From CAZGSN01 sp964371655 (GTDB lineage: Bacteria > Desulfobacterota > Binatia > HRBIN30): a stretch of DNA of 32,956 bases. Shown in pieces: positions 30,889-32,956 of the stretch. Positions within the stretch are counted from its first letter, which is position 1, and every line of letters begins with the position of its first letter. Below the pieces are notes generated by a model. The model was given only the letters and a program-made list of their open reading frames with translations. It had not been told where the DNA came from and ran no database searches. The stretch is from assembly GCA_964371655.1 (NCBI GenBank), contig CAYJOD010000073.1, forward strand, positions 1 to 32,956, written 5' to 3'. The position numbers and the translations under genes are program-made.

Positions 30889-32903
30889 TCCTCTTCGTCC
30901 TTCCCTGATAACACCAGGACACGACAGCCATGCGCCGGCAGCGTGCCGAAGTCGGCTTGCCCGTCACGAATCATGATTGGCATGCCGGTCCACCAGTCCT
31001 TCGCACTATCGCCGTCGTCGCAGCTTACCGCCAGCGCGCCCAGATCGATGCGCTTGGGTTGCGGCTGGTCGGCGAAGTTGAAGGCGGCGACGATGGTCTG
31101 TCGTGGCGAACGCGAGACGACGATCTCCGGCACGTCCGCTTCCATGATATCGGCGATCCTCACCTTGCCACCGGCAAGCCGTAGGGTGCGGTCGAGGAGA
31201 TCGAGGCGCGCCGTCGAAAGCTTCTCGATGCGATCGCTGAGCACGATCATACCATCGGTCACGGCAATGACGGTGGCGAGAGTGCGCACTTCGTCGTCCG
31301 TCAAGGCGGTGTTGGTGTCGCGTACCATCAGGCAGTCGGGATCGTTCAACCACCAGCGCCGGTGCGAATAGGCGCGCGTCAACGTGTTGCGGATCGCATG
31401 CAGAGTCGCCAGCCCATGCAGATTGCGCTGCACGGTGCGGCTGAGCACGTTGGTCCACCAGGGTGCGACGTCGGGTCCGATACGCATGGCGTCGACGACA
31501 CCAATCGCCGGCGCGAGGGGACAGCCGCAGCCGAGCAGGAAGGCGTCGTCGCCCGCCGCTTCCCGAATCGCTTCCAAGCCCCGGCGCAGGGCCTCGGCGC
31601 GCGTGGCGTTGGGGTCGTAGCGACGACCGGGCAGGGCGGCGGCGTAGAGGAAGTCGAGTTTCAGGACGCGATACCCCCACTCGCGGGCGATCGTACGAAA
31701 GGTTTGGCGCAGCCACTCGAGCACTTCGGGGTGGGTGGTGTCGAGCGCGTAACAGCTGCTGCGAATGCCCCACAGCGGATTCCACAGGGCAAAGCGTGGC
31801 TTGCCTTTGTCGTTCTTCACGAACCACTCGGGATGCTCGCGCATCAAGCGCGACTCCGGCTTGGCAATGAACGGCGCAGTCCAGATACCAGCATCGTATC
31901 CGGCGTTGCGGATCTGCTCGGCGAGCCAGCCCATGCCGCGCGGGAACTTCGGATTGGTCGTGGTCCAGTCGCCGATCTCCGCCTGGTAGCCGTCGTCGAC
32001 TTGGAAGTAGTCGAACTTGAAGCGCTGACGCAGCCGGACGAGAGCTTCGAGATTCTCGGTGATGCGCGCCTCGCTGATGTCGGTGAAGTAGTAGTACCAC
32101 GAGCACCAACCCACCGGATTGTGCTTCGGAACGCGGGCGTGCATCTGCGCGGCGACCGCATCGGCGTAGGCTTCCATGAGCAGGTGCTCGTCGTTCCCGG
32201 CGGCGAGCCAAAGCGGCGGACATAAGATCTCCGCTCCCGGAGCGAGGCTGGTCTCGTCGTAGTCGAGAGTGGCGGCGAAGCGAACACAGCGATCGCCTTC
32301 GATGCCTACGTCGATTCCACCAAAGGCGGCGCGGCCGTCGAGAAAACCGGCGACGAGGGTTTCGCCCGAATGCAGGTTCTTCACGGCGGCATACATGTCG
32401 GAGCGGAAGTGGCCGGGTCGCTGCGGTGAAGGATTGTGGATGTCGATCAAGCTGACGGTGACCGCATGCGGCCACGGATCGCGATCGGTTTCGCGGGCAC
32501 GAAAGCTGCGGGTTCCCGTCCACGATTGATAGCCTTGACGAAAGACGCTCCAGTTGGAGGCGCTGGACCCGACGCGACAGGCACCGGAGGTATCGACGAG
32601 CAGCGGCGTGATGCGGGTGATCTGCAGCGGCTGTGCGGAGATGTTGCTGACTCGCAGCGTCACGACGACGGCGCCATCGGCCTGGCTCTGCTCGTGTAGT
32701 GAGAGCTCCAAGCCGTGCTCCGGTGAGCGGCTTGTCCAGGCGTCGCCCGCACGCTCAAAGACGGCCCTCCAGGCCGGCGTGGACGTGCCTTGGCGGAGTA
32801 TGACCTCGGCGACGACACCGTTGAGGAAGACGCGATCCGTGGATGCGAACCGAAGCCTGAGCGCATCGCCATCGTGCTCGAAGTGAGTGGTTGCTTGGCT
32901 CAT
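30885..32903 (-). CDS. GH36-family alpha-galactosidase
   Basis: 672 residues, no signal peptide, so cytoplasmic. An N-terminal beta-supersandwich (about 1-240) precedes the TIM barrel. GH36 motifs: GWCSWYYYF (265-273), FQVDDGYQ (300-307), GIWTAPFIAKPES (339-351), VLKLDFLY with the nucleophile D417, and MRIGPD with the likely acid/base D478. Hydrolyses alpha-1,6-galactosides such as raffinose or melibiose by retention; the family also includes other alpha-glycosidases, so substrate is unproven. I chose ATG 32903 over the in-frame upstream start at 32936, which lies in a repeat. No transporter is visible in the window. Confidence 0.92.
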   Translation of the reverse strand: MSQATTHFEHDGDALRLRFASTDRVFLNGVVAEVILRQGTSTPAWRAVFERAGDAWTSRSPEHGLELSLHEQSQADGAVVVTLRVSNISAQPLQITRITPLLVDTSGACRVGSSASNWSVFRQGYQSWTGTRSFRARETDRDPWPHAVTVSLIDIHNPSPQRPGHFRSDMYAAVKNLHSGETLVAGFLDGRAAFGGIDVGIEGDRCVRFAATLDYDETSLAPGAEILCPPLWLAAGNDEHLLMEAYADAVAAQMHARVPKHNPVGWCSWYYYFTDISEARITENLEALVRLRQRFKFDYFQVDDGYQAEIGDWTTTNPKFPRGMGWLAEQIRNAGYDAGIWTAPFIAKPESRLMREHPEWFVKNDKGKPRFALWNPLWGIRSSCYALDTTHPEVLEWLRQTFRTIAREWGYRVLKLDFLYAAALPGRRYDPNATRAEALRRGLEAIREAAGDDAFLLGCGCPLAPAIGVVDAMRIGPDVAPWWTNVLSRTVQRNLHGLATLHAIRNTLTRAYSHRRWWLNDPDCLMVRDTNTALTDDEVRTLATVIAVTDGMIVLSDRIEKLSTARLDLLDRTLRLAGGKVRIADIMEADVPEIVVSRSPRQTIVAAFNFADQPQPKRIDLGALAVSCDDGDSAKDWWTGMPIMIRDGQADFGTLPAHGCRVLVLSGKDEEE

Positions 32904-32919
32904 CCGGAAAAACTCAGTT

Positions 32920-32956
32920 GGGACCACGGATTTCACGGATCAACACGGATAAGGAA
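32920..32956. repeat. ACGGAT-type periodic repeat at the right edge
   Basis: Units ACGGATTTC, ACGGATCAAC and ACGGATAAGG follow each other at 9-10 base steps just upstream of the alpha-galactosidase start. The phrase resembles a common intergenic repeat of many bacteria. A second, inverted arm would lie outside the window if present. Confidence 0.55.

Noticed and set aside
31006..32523. 505-residue second minus-strand frame inside the alpha-galactosidase
   Set aside because: Arg-rich out-of-frame shadow; the GH36 frame with catalytic residues is real.
1..32956. CRISPR arrays, tRNA, rRNA, transposase genes
   Set aside because: No regularly spaced identical repeats, no T-loop/acceptor pairing pattern and no transposase-like protein was seen in either strand.

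Overview
The window is a GC-rich bacterial chromosome segment with leftward and rightward operons, ordinary housekeeping genes, secreted proteins and unusually repeat-rich intergenic DNA. No rRNA, tRNA, phage, transposase or CRISPR array is visible. The gene mix (alaS-phoH-ybeY, MltD-type lipoprotein, gmhA, an F420-type luciferase-like oxidoreductase, secreted proteins with dockerin-like motifs and long Thr/Pro linkers, many fold-back intergenic repeats) suggests an uncultured soil or sediment lineage of the old 'Deltaproteobacteria' grouping, perhaps Candidatus Binatota. This is inference from style, not from a marker phylogeny.

Layout. 1-683: tail of an upstream gene and two periodic fold-back repeats. 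684-4923: alaS, phoH (TTG start inside the alaS end) and ybeY, with a four-armed hairpin element before ybeY. 5271-7630: an accessory cluster with a HEPN-like orphan, a DUF4258/YgiT-zinc-finger toxin-antitoxin type pair, a DUF6398 protein and a YefM/YoeB-type pair. 7724-11452: a very large SWIM-SNF2 helicase. 11640-17453: mtgA, prfB with an intact programmed +1 frameshift, an MltD-like lytic transglycosylase with a histone-like tail, gmhA and a translationally coupled uncharacterised protein.

17580-21892 (minus): a secreted beta-propeller/dockerin-like protein, a small secreted protein, a truncated gene remnant and a membrane-anchored HSL-type esterase. 22224-23576: a class C beta-lactamase-fold hydrolase. 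23983-25906 (minus): an LLM-class oxidoreductase and an SDR dehydrogenase. 26159-28132: a secreted PQQ-type glucose/sorbosone dehydrogenase with dockerin-like repeats and a Thr/Pro linker. 28600-29025: a four-helix membrane protein. 29177-29775: a HigBA-like pair whose promoter/operator lies directly on the start codon. 29776-32903 (minus): GH36 alpha-galactosidase coupled to a calcineurin-like phosphoesterase.

Cell-wall and translation functions cluster in the first half (MtgA, MltD, GmhA; AlaS, YbeY, RF2). The second half is dominated by hydrolases, oxidoreductases and exported proteins. The most unusual layer is non-coding: at least ten intergenic fold-back or periodic repeat elements of several families, two of which occur twice here.
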